A stretch of DNA of 64,000 bases, from positions 62,001-126,000 of the forward strand of contig NZ_JAVESI010000003.1 in the NCBI RefSeq assembly GCF_034006665.1. The letters run 5' to 3'. Position 1 is the stretch's first letter. Each line of letters begins with the position of its first letter. Source of the DNA: Trichloromonas sp034006665 (GTDB taxonomy: Bacteria; Desulfobacterota; Desulfuromonadia; Desulfuromonadales; Trichloromonadaceae). Below, one piece after another: positions 41,322-50,410 of the stretch. Made by a program: the position numbers and the translations under genes. Under the pieces are notes generated by a model that searched no databases, was not told the origin of the DNA, and saw only the letters and a list, made by a program, of their open reading frames with translations.

Positions 41322-44042
41322 ATGATGCGTTCGAAATGGTTTTTCCTGTTGGTTGCTACTTTGGCGGCCGCCTCGTTGTGGGGCTGTGGGAGCAGCGGAG
41401 GTTCAGGAGGAAGCGCGGTGACGCCGACCGACACCCAGCCCCAAGCGGTTGGGAGCGATTCCTGTATTGTTTGTCATGGTAATAATGTGGCTTTCGTTTT
41501 AGCTGACTGGACCACTTCAATCCACAATACGGAAGGCGTCGGCTGCGAAAATTGCCACGGCAACGGCGGCGCCCATCGGGGGATCGGACCGATTCCTTAC
41601 CCCTCGCCGAGCCTTGAAGGTCAATGCGCTGTGTGTCACGCAGATGAAGCTTCCCTGGCGCGGCATGACGGAGACGATCCCGCCACGGCCACGGTTGTCG
41701 AAGGTTATGTCATGCGGGATGTCGAGTCCGAGGGCTGCCGCGACTGCCATGGGGATGCTCATGATGTCGTCGCCGGTGGGATCAACGAGCAGTGGTCCCA
41801 ATCCGGCCATGCGGGCCGCATCGCTACGGACGCGCCCGATACGGAAACGGTCTGGGGGCATTATGACTGGGATTCGCCAAGCCGTGCTTCCTGCGCCCGC
41901 TGCCACACGACAACCGGAGCTGTCAATTTCCTGTTGAGTCCGGCAACCTATTCCGCGGCAAACAACGACTTCTCGTATCTTGCAGCAGGTCAGAATGAGC
42001 TGCTCTATTGTTGGGGCTGCCACAGCAATGTAAGTACCGGTGCGCTGTATACCCCTGGTGCTATTACTGAAGTCTATGCCGGCTCTCCGACCGGCTCTCC
42101 CACTGTAACGGTTAATTACCCTGACGCCGGGAATTCCAATATCTGTATGGGTTGCCATCTCGGCCGTGAAGTCGGAGGTGTCCTTGCGGCGTCAACCGGG
42201 GACTTCTCTAATTTGAGCTTTATCAACTCGCACTACCTTGCCGCAGGTGGCATGATTTTTGGCGAGGCGGGTTACGAATTTTCAGGTCAGGACTATACCG
42301 GTTGGGATAGCCCCGCGAAGCATGGGCGCCACGGCGACGTGAGCCGATTTGGTGACGAAGGTCCCTGCGTGACCTGTCACATGACCAGCGCCGATCCGCA
42401 CAAGTTCGAGGTGGTTCAGAAAGACGCCGCCGGCGTTATTACCGCTGTCTCCACCAATGCTTGCGCTGCCTGCCATGGCAATATGAGCGCCTCCTGGTTG
42501 GAAGAGCGGAAGGAAAGCTTCCACGAGGCTCTCGAAGCCCTGAATCAGGCTCTTCTCGCCAATGGCATCGAGTTTAAGACAGCCTATCCTTATTTCTATG
42601 TCGCCGGAACCACGACCGCTTTCAAGAACTGGGAAGGCGTTTATCCCGGCAAGGGCAAGGACGTGATGGGTGCGGCCTTCAACTACAACCTGCTTGAACA
42701 CGATCCGGGCGCCTATGCCCACAATGCCAACTATGCCCTCAAACTGGTCGTCGATTCCATCGACTTCCTGGCTGACGGTGTAATTGACGGCAATGGCACA
42801 TTCACCATTGATGCCGAGACGGTCGATCTTTTGGCAACGGCCAACGCCGCCCTTGCCTATAGCATCGAAGAGAAGCACCATGGAGGTGCCGCTCTGGTGC
42901 AGGCCAACTATACAACCGATACTACCGTTTACAACGTCGGCTGTGGTGACTGCCATGCCGCCAACCCTATTCCGGATGGCAGCCGATTTGTCACCAACGG
43001 TTTAATTGTCGATCAGTTCGCCGAGTCGGCTCACGGCGACGTCCTCGGTGAAGCCTGGATGCACTATGACTGGCGTTCCGCAAGCCGTGCATCCTGCCAG
43101 CGTTGTCATACCGCGACCGGCTTTGTGGTTCGGTTGGGTGACGAGGCCAATACGGCCAATGTCTTCGCAGCGGCAGATGCGGGTCTGCCGGGCGAAGTGT
43201 TGCGCTGTACCGGCTGCCATACCGACATCGCGTCCGGTGCCGTTCTGGCGGCTCCGGCATTCACCGCTACGTATAGCAACGGTGCCACCCAAGCCTTCCC
43301 GAATGTCGGTGTTTCCAATCTCTGCGTGCGTTGCCACGGCGCCCGCGAAAGCGGGGACAGCATCAAGTTGAGCACCGGCGACTTTGCCAGCCTGAGTTTT
43401 ATCAACTCTCACTACCTGGCAGCCGGCGCAACCGTCTTTGCGGCCGGTGGTTATGAGTATGACGGCCCGAGTTACGCGAATCCGGCCTACTATAAACATG
43501 ACGTTGTCGGAATCTCCGACCCGGCGGACCCGGCGGTGAGCGATGCCGGCCCCTGCGCCGCCTGTCACATGGGCAGCTCCGCCAATCACACCTGGGAAGT
43601 CGTCGACAAAAATGACGAGGGCGTGATTACCGCCATCAACAGTGAAGTCTGTGTCAGCTGTCATGCCGGTGACTACGCGTTGACCCCGGAAGATCTGGAA
43701 CTGGAAAAAGAAGAGTTCCACGCCGCTCTCGAAGCCTTGAATCAGGCCCTTTTGGTCAAAGGGATCGAGTTCAAACCTTCTCATCCCTACTTCTACGTTC
43801 CCGGAACCACGACCGCTTTTAAGAACTGGGAAGGCGTTTATCCCGGCAAGGGCAAGGACGTGATGGGGGCGGCCTTCAACTACAACCTGCTTGAGCATGA
43901 TCCGGGGGCTTACGCCCATAACCGCTTTTACACCAAACGCCTGATCTTCGACTCGATCGACTTCCTCGATAACGGGGTTCTCGACGGGACGATCAACGTC
44001 ACAGGCGAAGCCGCAGCCTATCTGGGGACCACTCGCCCCTAG
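41322..44042 (+). CDS. 15-heme c-type cytochrome lipoprotein with internal duplication
   Basis: This 906-aa protein has a lipoprotein signal ending SLWGCGSS, so it is lipid-anchored and probably outer-surface exposed. Fifteen CxxCH motifs are present: CIVCH, CENCH, CAVCH, CRDCH, CARCH, CWGCH, CMGCH, CVTCH, CAACH, CGDCH, CQRCH, CTGCH, CVRCH, CAACH and CVSCH. Two halves share the order HYDW-SRASC-RCHT, FINSHYLAAG and FKNWEGVYPGKGKDVMGAAF. AAAGGAGG precedes tandem ATG codons at 41322 and 41325. It would be the terminal reductase-like wire to an extracellular acceptor. Confidence 0.94.
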   Translation: MMRSKWFFLLVATLAAASLWGCGSSGGSGGSAVTPTDTQPQAVGSDSCIVCHGNNVAFVLADWTTSIHNTEGVGCENCHGNGGAHRGIGPIPYPSPSLEGQCAVCHADEASLARHDGDDPATATVVEGYVMRDVESEGCRDCHGDAHDVVAGGINEQWSQSGHAGRIATDAPDTETVWGHYDWDSPSRASCARCHTTTGAVNFLLSPATYSAANNDFSYLAAGQNELLYCWGCHSNVSTGALYTPGAITEVYAGSPTGSPTVTVNYPDAGNSNICMGCHLGREVGGVLAASTGDFSNLSFINSHYLAAGGMIFGEAGYEFSGQDYTGWDSPAKHGRHGDVSRFGDEGPCVTCHMTSADPHKFEVVQKDAAGVITAVSTNACAACHGNMSASWLEERKESFHEALEALNQALLANGIEFKTAYPYFYVAGTTTAFKNWEGVYPGKGKDVMGAAFNYNLLEHDPGAYAHNANYALKLVVDSIDFLADGVIDGNGTFTIDAETVDLLATANAALAYSIEEKHHGGAALVQANYTTDTTVYNVGCGDCHAANPIPDGSRFVTNGLIVDQFAESAHGDVLGEAWMHYDWRSASRASCQRCHTATGFVVRLGDEANTANVFAAADAGLPGEVLRCTGCHTDIASGAVLAAPAFTATYSNGATQAFPNVGVSNLCVRCHGARESGDSIKLSTGDFASLSFINSHYLAAGATVFAAGGYEYDGPSYANPAYYKHDVVGISDPADPAVSDAGPCAACHMGSSANHTWEVVDKNDEGVITAINSEVCVSCHAGDYALTPEDLELEKEEFHAALEALNQALLVKGIEFKPSHPYFYVPGTTTAFKNWEGVYPGKGKDVMGAAFNYNLLEHDPGAYAHNRFYTKRLIFDSIDFLDNGVLDGTINVTGEAAAYLGTTRP
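42604..42709 (+). repeat. Internal direct repeat, copy 1
   Basis: 106 bases inside the 15-heme gene, 102 identical to 43801-43906. Three of the four differences are third-position changes that keep the protein the same or nearly so. Confidence 0.9.
43801..43906 (+). repeat. Internal direct repeat, copy 2
   Basis: Partner of 42604-42709, 1197 bases away (399 codons), in the second half of the duplicated cytochrome. It is far better conserved than the rest of the duplication. Confidence 0.9.
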
Positions 44043-44072
44043 CAATCAAAGTGGATAAGGTGGTTTTTAATG

Positions 44073-44100
44073 CCGGGCCCCAGAAGGGGCCCGGTTTTTT
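44073..44100 (+). terminator. Intrinsic terminator of the cytochrome operon
   Basis: CCGGGCCCC-AGAA-GGGGCCCGG then TTTTTT: a perfect 9-bp stem, tetraloop and T-run, 30 bases past the stop. Confidence 0.93.
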
Positions 44101-44161
44101 AGGGTCTCGTGGACAGGCGCTGTTTGTTCTGCTGTAGTGGAAGGCGGGGGGAGGGGGGATT

Positions 44162-45169
44162 CTAGAAGCGGCTGCGCAGGGCGAGGCGGAAGACGACGTC
44201 CGGGGCGGTTTCGGTGGCGATGTCTTCGCTGACGCCGATCTCCAGGGCGGTTTTGTTGCCGAGGGCGAGGTCGCCGCCGACGGTGAGCAGGGCGGCGGGA
44301 TCGCCGAGTTCCTTGAGGTCACTGTCGTAGAGGGGGGTGTGGCCGTCGATCTGGAGCTTGAGGACCAACCACGACCAGGGACGCCAGCCGCCGCCGAGCA
44401 TGGCGAATCCGACCAGATTGCGCTGTCTTTCTTCGATGACGTCGCCGTCGGTCATACCCATGAAACCGCAACTGCCGAAAAGGGCGACGGCGGAATTTTC
44501 TCGCAGCCAGGTGCGGTTGCCGGAGAGCCAAAGGGAAAGGTCGGTGCTGCCGCTGCCGAGCAGATCATCGCTGTCGCCGGTGGGAAGTTTAAGGGCGGCG
44601 TGTAGGGCGGCTCCCCAAGGCTCGCCCCCGGTGGAGCGGGTCAGCTGCCAGGCGGCATTGAGGCGGATGTCGCCGAGTCCCTGGGCGTGATCATCGACTA
44701 GGACTTCCTGCTTGCCATTGCGGATGTAGCTGTAACGGAGGCGGTCGCGGGATGCTCTGTCGCGGCCGTTCTGGGGCAGAGTAAAGGTGTCGTGCCAGCC
44801 TTCGATGAAGCCGTCGAGAAAGCCCCCCCGGTGCATCAGGTAGGGAACATCGAGGCCGACTTCGAAGCGCGGCGTCAGGCCCCGGCGCAGGTTGAGGTTG
44901 AAACGGTAGGTTTCGCCGTCGAAGAAGGCGCTCTCATCGCCGCTGCTGTTGTGGGTGTAGTTCTGCGTCGTATCCAGGGCGAGCTCGGCGGCGTGTTCGC
45001 CGGGGGGGAGCAGCAGGGCATGGCCGGGGGTCGGCAGGCCGAAAATCTGGGTCATGGGGGCGCGGTTGCCGGTCTGGAAGGGGCTGATGGCAAGATCGGC
45101 GCTCCACGCGGAGCCGGCGAGAAGGAGCCACGGCAGGGCAAGCCAGGGCAGGATGCGGCGAGGGATCAT
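44162..45169 (-). CDS. DUF3187-family outer-membrane-type protein
   Basis: From the ATG at 45169 (MIPRRILPWLALPWL) the protein is 335 aa with a signal peptide ending SAWSAD. It contains FQTGNRAPMTQIFGLPTPG and LPTGDSDDLLGSGSTDLSLW, which recall the DUF3187 family, and ends FRLALRSRF with a terminal Phe, as expected of a barrel. Function unknown. It is transcribed away from the next lipoprotein gene. Confidence 0.75.
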   Translation of the reverse strand: MIPRRILPWLALPWLLLAGSAWSADLAISPFQTGNRAPMTQIFGLPTPGHALLLPPGEHAAELALDTTQNYTHNSSGDESAFFDGETYRFNLNLRRGLTPRFEVGLDVPYLMHRGGFLDGFIEGWHDTFTLPQNGRDRASRDRLRYSYIRNGKQEVLVDDHAQGLGDIRLNAAWQLTRSTGGEPWGAALHAALKLPTGDSDDLLGSGSTDLSLWLSGNRTWLRENSAVALFGSCGFMGMTDGDVIEERQRNLVGFAMLGGGWRPWSWLVLKLQIDGHTPLYDSDLKELGDPAALLTVGGDLALGNKTALEIGVSEDIATETAPDVVFRLALRSRF

Positions 45170-45299
45170 GAGTCGATGCCTTCGGTTTGGGGTGGAAAGG
45201 GATGAAACTTGCGGCCTGTTCAATGCCAAGGCCTGTTTTAACGCAGCCCTCCCGCGCTGTCAAAACAAAAGGGGGCGGGAGCGGAGCGCTCTTTAATCG

Positions 45300-45328
45300 T
45301 TGCATGGCGCCCCCGCTCACGTTAATCT
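45300..45328 (+). promoter_or_regulatory. Predicted promoter of the lipoprotein gene
   Basis: -35 TTGCAT (45300-45305), 17-base spacer, -10 TAATCT (45323-45328), about 39 bases before the start codon. Confidence 0.5.
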
Positions 45329-45367
45329 CTGAAGGATTGATTTATCCCCCTGAACAAGGAGTTGCCC

Positions 45368-46222
45368 ATGCGTATGCGTCGATTTTGGCTTGTTGCCTTG
45401 GTAATCGTTTTGAGCGGTTGCGCCTCCTGGCATGCCCGGGTGCGTCCCGGCTTCGACTGGAGCACGGTTTCGACGGTGTCGCTGCAGGGGCCGGATGAAG
45501 CCTATTCCGAGTTGGTGGCGACGGCGCGGGAGGAACTGGAGGGGATGGGCTATCGGGTAGTACTGCCGGCCGAATCTTCCGAGGCGCAGGTGGATGTGCA
45601 GCTCGCCGTCGTCGAGGCGCTGGATATCGATGAGTCCGGCAAGACCTACATGCGCCCGAAGAGCTTGCATACCCGCTTCTACAAAGCGGTGGATCAGGCC
45701 CTGGTTGCCGAATCGAGCTATTACCTAGGCCCGTCGGAAAACCCCCGTCAGGGGGTAAAGGCGCTTTTCGCCGGGGTGTGGAAGAAACAGGCCCAGGCAG
45801 CCGCCGCTCCGGCGCCGGTGACGACGTCTCAGCCGCTTGACGCCGGTTCCGTAGCGAAGCCCGCCATGCTGGAGCCCGAAAGGGTAGAGGCCGCGTCGAC
45901 ACCGTCTGGCGCCGTCGGAACCGTATCCGCTGTCCCCCCTTCCCAGGGGCCGACTACGGAGGTTGTTTCCACTCCTGCACTCCCGGCCTCCGCACTGACC
46001 ACCTCGGCGACGGTTGCCCCGGGCGACGGCGCGAGTCCGGCGTCATCGGCTTCGGCTACTCCCGCTGCGAAGCCGGCGTCGGTCGCAAATCAACCCCTGG
46101 CGGATGACGACTGGGACAAGCCGCGCGGAGAACTTCCGGCCGCCGGAGAGCCTTCCCCCTGGGTTCCCCGTTTCCAGTCCTGGGGCTTTTCCGAATGGGG
46201 CAAGAGCCGGGAACTTGAATGA
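45368..46222 (+). CDS. Lipoprotein with DUF4136-like N-terminal half and Pro/Ala-rich tail
   Basis: ATG 45368 follows AAGGAG by 6 bases; 284 aa. Signal and lipobox: LVALVIVLSGCAS. The folded part (about 22-140) reads RPGFDWSTVSTVSLQGPDEA...EAQVDVQLAVVEAL, like small outer-membrane lipoproteins of the DUF4136 group. Residues about 140-250 are low-complexity Ala/Pro/Ser/Thr. The end (PWVPRFQSWGFSEWGKSR) is aromatic and may dock to a partner. Function unknown. Confidence 0.75.
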   Translation: MRMRRFWLVALVIVLSGCASWHARVRPGFDWSTVSTVSLQGPDEAYSELVATAREELEGMGYRVVLPAESSEAQVDVQLAVVEALDIDESGKTYMRPKSLHTRFYKAVDQALVAESSYYLGPSENPRQGVKALFAGVWKKQAQAAAAPAPVTTSQPLDAGSVAKPAMLEPERVEAASTPSGAVGTVSAVPPSQGPTTEVVSTPALPASALTTSATVAPGDGASPASSASATPAAKPASVANQPLADDDWDKPRGELPAAGEPSPWVPRFQSWGFSEWGKSRELE

Positions 46223-46277
46223 TGAATGATGGCGGTGTCGCTCTTCTCCGCCGCCATCGTCGGCCCCGGCTTGATCC

Positions 46278-46307
46278 TTGACGGTTCGGGAAGGGGCATG
46301 GTAGATT
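46278..46307 (+). promoter_or_regulatory. Predicted trp operon promoter
   Basis: -35 TTGACG (46278-46283), 18-base spacer, -10 TAGATT (46302-46307). The 5' region to the trpE start is only about 55 bases and shows no Trp-rich leader peptide, so classic attenuation is not apparent. Confidence 0.5.
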
Positions 46308-46368
46308 ACGCCACTTTTTTCTCACTTATCCCCGCTGGAAGTACCGACGGCGGATATCCGGAGTCCCG

Positions 46369-47850
46369 ATGTACTTCCCTTCCTCCGAGCAGTTCGCCGC
46401 CCTGGCCACGCAGGGGAACCTGATTCCCATCTACCGGGAAATTCTGGCCGATATGGAAACCCCCGTTTCCGCCTTCAAGAAGATCGATGACGGCAAGACC
46501 TCCTTTCTGCTGGAAAGTATCGAAGGGGGAGAGAAGTGGGCGCGCTACTCCTTTCTCGGCAGCGGCCCGGGGCGGGTCTTCCGCAGTCGGGGGACGCATT
46601 ACGAAGTGCTGGAGGACGGCCGCACCATCCAAGCGGGAGAGTGCGCCGATCCCCTGGCCGAGCTCAAGGCCTTTCTCGCCCCCTACCGGCCGGTGTCCAT
46701 TGACGGCCTGCCCCGCTTCTTCGGCGGCGCCGTCGGCTATCTCGGCTACGACATGGTGCGTTTCGTCGAGGAGCTGCCCGACGCCAACCCCGCCCGCATC
46801 GGCGCGTTCGACTCGTGCTTTCTGCTCACGGAAAAGCTGCTGATTTTCGACAATATGCGCCAGAAGATCAAGGTGGTGTGCAACATCCATCTGGCTCCCG
46901 GCGTCGATCCGGCCGAGGCCTACCGGCAGGGGGTGGCGCGGATCGATGAACTGATTGAGCAGTTGCGTGCGCCCTTGCCCCGTCACGCCGCCGAGGTTTT
47001 CAGCGAGCCGCCGGCCATGGCATCGGACTTCACACGCGCGGGATTCATGGCGGCGGTGGAGCGCTGCAAAGAATATATCCGCGCCGGCGACATCATCCAA
47101 GTGGTGCTGTCCCAACGCTTTTCCGGTCCCCTGGGCGCGACCGATCCCTTCGACATCTACCGCGCCCTGCGCACCATCAATCCTTCCCCGTACATGTTCT
47201 TCCTGCGTTTCGGCGAGACCCTGGTGGTCGGCGCCTCCCCCGAAGTGCTGGTGCGCAAGGAGGGGGAACAGGTCGAGGTGCGCCCCATCGCCGGCACCCG
47301 GCCCCGCGGCGCTTCCGCCGAAGAGGATCTGGCGCTGGAGGCGGAACTGCTGGCCGATCCCAAAGAGCGGTCCGAGCACATCATGCTCGTTGATCTCGGC
47401 CGCAACGATCTCGGCCGGGTTTGCCGCACCGGCTCGGTGGAGGTCAGCGAGCTGATGGTGATCGAGCGTTATTCCCACGTCATGCACATCGTCTCCAACG
47501 TGCGCGGCACCCTGCGCGAAGGGCGTGACGCCTTCGACGTCTTTCGCGCCACCTTTCCCGCCGGCACTCTCTCCGGCGCGCCGAAGATTCGGGCCATGGA
47601 AATCATCGATGAACTGGAGCCCTGCCGGCGAGAGGTTTACGGCGGCGCCGTCGGTTACTTCTCCTTTTCCGGCAACATGGACATGGCAATCGCCATCCGC
47701 ACCCTGGTCATCCGCGACGGCCGCATCCACTTACAGGCCGGGGCGGGGATCGTCGCCGACTCGGATCCCGCCGCCGAGTATCAGGAGACCGTCAACAAGG
47801 CGCAAGGCGCCATGTCCGCCATCGCCATGGCGCGAAAGGGGCTGAATTGA
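46369..47850 (+). CDS. trpE: Anthranilate synthase component I
   Basis: The 493-aa protein converts chorismate and ammonia to anthranilate. Signatures: LLESIEGGEKWARYSFLG near the N-terminus (regulatory domain), then VVLSQRF, VGASPEVLVR, RPIAGTRPRG, LVDLGRNDLGRV and AGTLSGAPKIRAM in the chorismate-binding domain. The LLES-type element is commonly part of the tryptophan feedback site. It heads the trpE-G-D-C-B2-F operon; the trpG start lies one base after its stop. Confidence 0.96.
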   Translation: MYFPSSEQFAALATQGNLIPIYREILADMETPVSAFKKIDDGKTSFLLESIEGGEKWARYSFLGSGPGRVFRSRGTHYEVLEDGRTIQAGECADPLAELKAFLAPYRPVSIDGLPRFFGGAVGYLGYDMVRFVEELPDANPARIGAFDSCFLLTEKLLIFDNMRQKIKVVCNIHLAPGVDPAEAYRQGVARIDELIEQLRAPLPRHAAEVFSEPPAMASDFTRAGFMAAVERCKEYIRAGDIIQVVLSQRFSGPLGATDPFDIYRALRTINPSPYMFFLRFGETLVVGASPEVLVRKEGEQVEVRPIAGTRPRGASAEEDLALEAELLADPKERSEHIMLVDLGRNDLGRVCRTGSVEVSELMVIERYSHVMHIVSNVRGTLREGRDAFDVFRATFPAGTLSGAPKIRAMEIIDELEPCRREVYGGAVGYFSFSGNMDMAIAIRTLVIRDGRIHLQAGAGIVADSDPAAEYQETVNKAQGAMSAIAMARKGLN

Positions 47851-47851
47851 C

Positions 47852-48418
47852 ATGCTCCTCATGATCGACAACTACGACTCCTTCACCTACAACATCGTCC
47901 AGTATTTTCAAGAACTCGGCGCCGAGGTGGAGGTGTACCGCAACGACAAGATCACCGTCGACGAAATCGAAAAGAAAGCGCCCCGACAGCTGGTGGTCTC
48001 CCCCGGCCCCTGCTCGCCCCTGGAGGCGGGTATCTCCGTCGCGGCCATCCGGCGGCTGGCGGGGAAGATCCCGATTCTCGGTGTCTGTCTAGGCCACCAG
48101 TCCATCGGCCAGGCCTTCGGCGGCAAGATCGTTCGCGCTGCCTCGCTGATGCACGGCAAGACCAGCCCCATTTATCACGACAACCAGGGGCTCTTCGCCG
48201 GTCTCGCCAATCCCTTTGACGCCACCCGCTACCATTCGCTGCTTGTCGAGCGGGAAACCCTCCCCGCTTGCCTGCGGGTGACGGCCTGGACGGCGGAAGG
48301 TGAAATCATGGGGCTGGCGCACCGCGAACTGCCGATCTGGGGGGTGCAGTTCCATCCCGAGTCGATTCTGACCCTGGAGGGTAAAAAACTGCTGAACAAT
48401 TTTCTGGAGATGAGCTGA
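47852..48418 (+). CDS. trpG: Anthranilate synthase component II (glutamine amidotransferase)
   Basis: This 188-aa class I amidotransferase supplies ammonia to TrpE. The nucleophile is Cys in GVCLGHQSIGQAFGG, and the His-Glu pair is in GVQFHPESILT. The start MLLMIDNYDSFTYNIVQYF is diagnostic. It may also serve PabB for folate, as in organisms with a single subunit. Tightly linked to trpE. Confidence 0.96.
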   Translation: MLLMIDNYDSFTYNIVQYFQELGAEVEVYRNDKITVDEIEKKAPRQLVVSPGPCSPLEAGISVAAIRRLAGKIPILGVCLGHQSIGQAFGGKIVRAASLMHGKTSPIYHDNQGLFAGLANPFDATRYHSLLVERETLPACLRVTAWTAEGEIMGLAHRELPIWGVQFHPESILTLEGKKLLNNFLEMS

Positions 48419-48441
48419 TTCATCACCGCACGGAGAGTGGA

Positions 48442-49491
48442 ATGATCAAAGCCGCGATAGCCAAGGTGGTGGAGCGCAAGGATCTCACGGAAGCGGAGAT
48501 GATCGCCGTGATGGATCAGATCATGGGCGGCGAGGCGACGCCGGCGCAGATTGCCGCCTTCATCACTGCGCTGCGCATGAAGGGGGAGACGGTGGACGAG
48601 ATCACCGGCGCCGCCCGGGTCATGCGCGACCGGGCCACGCCGATCCGGGTCGGCAAGGTCCTCGATATCGACCGCGAGGACATCAACCTCGACCAGGAGA
48701 CGATCCTCGACGTGGTCGGCACCGGCGGCGACGGCACCAACACCTTCAACATCTCGACGACCGTTTCCTTCGTGGTCGCCGCCTGCGGGGTGAAGGTGGC
48801 CAAGCATGGCAACCGCTCGGTCTCCTCCCTCTGCGGCAGCGCCGACGTGTTGGAGAAGCTCGGGGTAAACCTGGACGTGACCCCGGAGAAGGTCGAGGAG
48901 TGCATCCGCGAACTCGGCATCGGTTTTCTCTTCGCGCCGGCCCTGCACGGGGCGATGAAGTACGCCATCGGCCCACGCAAGGAGGTCGGCATCCGTACCA
49001 TCTTCAACATTCTCGGGCCGCTGACCAACCCCGCCGGGGCCGACTGCCAAGTGCTCGGCGTCTATCAGGAAACGCTGGTCGAACCCCTCGCCCAAGTGCT
49101 GGCCCGGCTTGGTTGCCGCCGGGGCTTTGTCGTCTACGGCATGGACGGCATGGACGAGATCACCCTGACCGGACCGACCCGGGTCGCGGAAATACGCAAT
49201 GGCGAGGTCAAGGTTTTCACCATTGAACCGGAGGACTTCGGTCTCAGCCGTTGCCCGATGAGCGCCTTGCAAGGGAGTAACGCCGTCGGTAATGCCGAAA
49301 TCGTGCGTAGTGTGCTTAAGGGGGAAACTGGCCCCCGCCGGGACGTGGTGTTGCTCAACGCCGCTTTCGCCTTGGTCGCCGCCGGCGCTGCCGAGGATAT
49401 CCTCGCCGGTTTAGAGATGGCTCGCGCCGCTATTGACGAAGGGCGGGCGCTGGCCAAGGTTGACGCTTTGGCGGCGTTGACGAACGAATAA
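48442..49491 (+). CDS. trpD: Anthranilate phosphoribosyltransferase
   Basis: The 349-aa protein joins anthranilate to PRPP. The PRPP loop is VGTGGDGTNTFNIST, with KHGNRSVSSLCGSADVLE and RTIFNILGPLTNPAG following, all TrpD hallmarks. GGAGAGTGG precedes the ATG; it lies 23 bases after trpG. Confidence 0.96.
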   Translation: MIKAAIAKVVERKDLTEAEMIAVMDQIMGGEATPAQIAAFITALRMKGETVDEITGAARVMRDRATPIRVGKVLDIDREDINLDQETILDVVGTGGDGTNTFNISTTVSFVVAACGVKVAKHGNRSVSSLCGSADVLEKLGVNLDVTPEKVEECIRELGIGFLFAPALHGAMKYAIGPRKEVGIRTIFNILGPLTNPAGADCQVLGVYQETLVEPLAQVLARLGCRRGFVVYGMDGMDEITLTGPTRVAEIRNGEVKVFTIEPEDFGLSRCPMSALQGSNAVGNAEIVRSVLKGETGPRRDVVLLNAAFALVAAGAAEDILAGLEMARAAIDEGRALAKVDALAALTNE

Positions 49492-49531
49492 TCGGGTGAC
49501 CCATCGGGTCGCCCCTTGTACGGAAAAATCG

Positions 49532-50332
49532 ATGACCGATACCCCCGACATTTTGAAAAAAATCGTCGCGCACAAGCGCGAGGAGGTGACCGCCGCCAAG
49601 GCCAAATTTCCCATGGAGCGGCTGCAGCAACGGCTGGAGCTGGTCGAGGACCAGCCCCGGGGTTTTGCCCGCGCCCTGCGGATCATGCATGAGGCGGGAG
49701 AGACGGCGGTCATCGCCGAAGTGAAGAAGGGTTCTCCGTCCAAAGGGGTGATCCGCTCCGATTTCGATCCCGTCGCCATCGCCGAAATCTACCAAGCGCA
49801 CGGGGCCACCTGTCTTTCCGTGCTCACCGATGAAAAGTTCTTCCTCGGTCATCTGAACTATCTCGGTCTGATCCGCGAACAGGTTTCGTTGCCGCTCTTG
49901 CGCAAGGACTTCATCTGCGATTCCTATCAGATTGTCGAAGCCCGTGCCTTTGGCGCCGACGCCGTGCTGCTCATCGCAGCGATGCTCGATTTGCCCCAGT
50001 TGCGGGATTTTATCGCCTGCGCCCGGGAACTGCGTCTCGACGTGCTCCTCGAAGTGCACGATGAGGCGGAGCTGGATCTGGCGCTGCAAACGGACTGTGA
50101 ACTGATCGGCATCAACAACCGCAGCCTGCGCACCTTCGTCACCGATCTCGCCGTTACCGAGCGCCTGCGGCCGTTGGTTCCGGCGGATCGTTTCGTTGTC
50201 GCAGAAAGCGGCATCAATGGCCGCGCCGACGTCGAACGGTTGCTCAAGGCCGGCGCCGGGGCTTTTCTTGTCGGCGAGGCGCTGATGCGTGAAGCCGATA
50301 TCAGCGCGAAGCTGGAAGAACTGATGGGTTAA
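49532..50332 (+). CDS. trpC: Indole-3-glycerol phosphate synthase
   Basis: Start ATG 49532 (MTDTPDILKKIVAHKREEV, the family N-terminus); 266 aa. The TIM-barrel motifs IAEVKKGSPSKG (catalytic Lys), LSVLTDEKFFLG, LLRKDFI, LLEVHDEAEL, IGINNRSLRTF and VAESGING are all present. It forms the indole ring from CdRP. The frame is open 12 codons upstream but without a better site. Confidence 0.96.
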   Translation: MTDTPDILKKIVAHKREEVTAAKAKFPMERLQQRLELVEDQPRGFARALRIMHEAGETAVIAEVKKGSPSKGVIRSDFDPVAIAEIYQAHGATCLSVLTDEKFFLGHLNYLGLIREQVSLPLLRKDFICDSYQIVEARAFGADAVLLIAAMLDLPQLRDFIACARELRLDVLLEVHDEAELDLALQTDCELIGINNRSLRTFVTDLAVTERLRPLVPADRFVVAESGINGRADVERLLKAGAGAFLVGEALMREADISAKLEELMG

Positions 50333-50338
50333 TGACAT

Positions 50339-50387
50339 GTAGGGGCCCCCTGTGGGCGCCCAGGGCGAATACAAGATTCGCCCCTAC
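50339..50387. repeat. GTAGGGGC-type hairpin repeat, copy 1
   Basis: Bounded by GTAGGGGC and its complement GCCCCTAC, with an inner hairpin GGGCGAAT-ACAAG-ATTCGCCC. The same core with ACAAG loop recurs at 51779-51800 on the other side of trpB2. Confidence 0.7.
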
Positions 50388-50410
50388 CGCGACATTTCAA
50401 GGAGAGAGTG

